Assembly (NCBI GenBank): GCA_964559455.1
Contig: CAZLHO010000102.1
Coordinates: 1-6,220, forward strand
Source: CAZLHO01 sp964559455
GTDB lineage: Bacteria; Krumholzibacteriota; Krumholzibacteriia; LZORAL124-64-63
Reading direction: 5' to 3'
Length of the DNA: 6,220 nt
Shown here: positions 5,932-6,220 of the stretch, in pieces
How the letters are laid out: every line of letters begins with the position of its first letter
Position numbering within the stretch: the first letter of the stretch is position 1
Translations under genes and position numbers: made by a program
The notes under the pieces: generated by a model
The model's input: only the letters and a program-made list of their open reading frames with translations
The model's database searches: none
What the model was told of the DNA's origin: nothing

Positions 5932-6220
5932 TCACTGCCAGCGCAGCAGCAGGGTGCGCGGATCCAGTTCCATCTTCAGCTGCGGGACCTCGCCCCGGTC
6001 GTGGGCCTTGACCAGGCGCACGCGCACGTGATCGCCCTGGGGCTCCAGCAGGATGATCAGGTCGAGGCGGGCGTCGTGCCGGGCGACGTCCATGGGCACG
6101 CCGCGCTCGTCGTTGTCCTGGCCCTCGCGATGCAGCCGGGAGGAGGTCCAGAGCTCGGCGTCCCACTGGCGGCTGAGGCTCTGCAGGCCCTCCATCTCCC
6201 AGTCCTCGGTCATCTCGAAG
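5932..6220 (-). CDS. C-terminal part of a possible RecA/DnaB-like ATPase (partial)
   Basis: The frame is open to the window edge, so the 5' part lies outside. The Met at 6211-6213 is probably internal, because F-E precedes it in frame. About 95 residues are visible. A helix (G-L-Q-S-L-S-R-Q-W) is followed by a hydrophobic strand (A-E-L-W-T-S-S-R-L-H-R-E-G). A loop then leads to a second strand (L-D-L-I-I-L-L-E), a third (H-V-R-V-R-L-V-K-A-H-D-R-G) and a closing L-D-P-R-T-L-L-L-R-W. This order resembles the end of a DnaB/KaiC/RecA-type core, where a 'sqL' strand, an 'aD-vi-Le' strand and a Lys-containing strand follow Walker B. The Walker motifs themselves lie outside the window, so the family is an inference from pattern. 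It could also be an unrelated conserved hypothetical. The stop is TGA at 5932-5934. Confidence 0.5.
   Translation of the reverse strand, partial: FEMTEDWEMEGLQSLSRQWDAELWTSSRLHREGQDNDERGVPMDVARHDARLDLIILLEPQGDHVRVRLVKAHDRGEVPQLKMELDPRTLLLRWQ

Noticed and set aside
4287..6011. Plus-strand ORF of 574 codons across the phosphorylase gene and yggS
   Set aside because: It mirrors two clearly coding minus-strand genes and crosses their intergenic gap. Its composition is low-complexity (Gly, Gln, His, Asp), typical of an antisense shadow.
5873..6166. Minus-strand ORF of 97 codons overlapping the yggS start
   Set aside because: It is Arg/Pro/Ala-rich with no motif and overlaps the more protein-like frame ending at 5932. 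It is judged a shadow despite its neat overlap with the yggS start.

Overview
This is a GC-rich window (about two-thirds G+C by eye) from a bacterium, most likely an uncultured or metagenome-assembled lineage. Almost all of it is one run of minus-strand housekeeping genes. Read 5'->3' on the minus strand, from the right edge leftwards, the order is: the C-terminal end of a possible RecA/DnaB-like ATPase (5932-6220, runs off the window); a YggS/PLPBP-type pyridoxal-phosphate homeostasis protein (5148-5876); a trimeric-type purine nucleoside phosphorylase (4185-5018); a eukaryote-like (type II) isoleucyl-tRNA synthetase (967-4143); a DksA/TraR zinc-finger transcription factor (593-970); and the N-terminal two-thirds of lipoprotein signal peptidase LspA (237-596). 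A DksA-type factor next to lspA points to a Gram-negative-type (diderm) bacterium. The purine nucleoside phosphorylase has a V-V-T-D-x-C-F-P-D segment that I associate with FCB-group-like lineages. Neither clue fixes the phylum.

The genes look like a co-transcribed group. ileS and dksA overlap as ATGA. dksA and lspA overlap as TTGA, which gives lspA a TTG start. punA and ileS are 41 bases apart. The only larger gap between these genes is 129 bases between yggS and punA. It holds a small GC hairpin followed by an AT-rich patch, possibly a weak terminator or an internal promoter. The products act in isoleucine charging, transcription control, lipoprotein maturation, purine salvage and PLP homeostasis.

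The left end is abnormal. Bases 18 to about 242 on the plus strand encode the N-terminal part of MoeA (molybdenum cofactor synthesis). Near 236-245 this runs straight into the 3' side of lspA, which lies on the opposite strand, so both genes are cut at the same point. All five arginine codons in the moeA piece are AGA/AGG, whereas the rest of the window uses mostly CGN. Next to the join, lspA has two changes at invariant positions, including loss of a catalytic aspartate, and each is explained by a single plus-strand C-to-A change. The simplest reading is a chimeric or low-quality contig end, not a biological fusion. A real rearrangement cannot be excluded from sequence alone.

I found no CRISPR array, tRNA, rRNA, insertion sequence or phage gene, and no convincing novel system. 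The points most worth following are the moeA/lspA junction, the Asp at the base-specificity position of the purine nucleoside phosphorylase, and the small DksA-like factor coupled between ileS and lspA. No gene-free stretch exceeds 300 bases.
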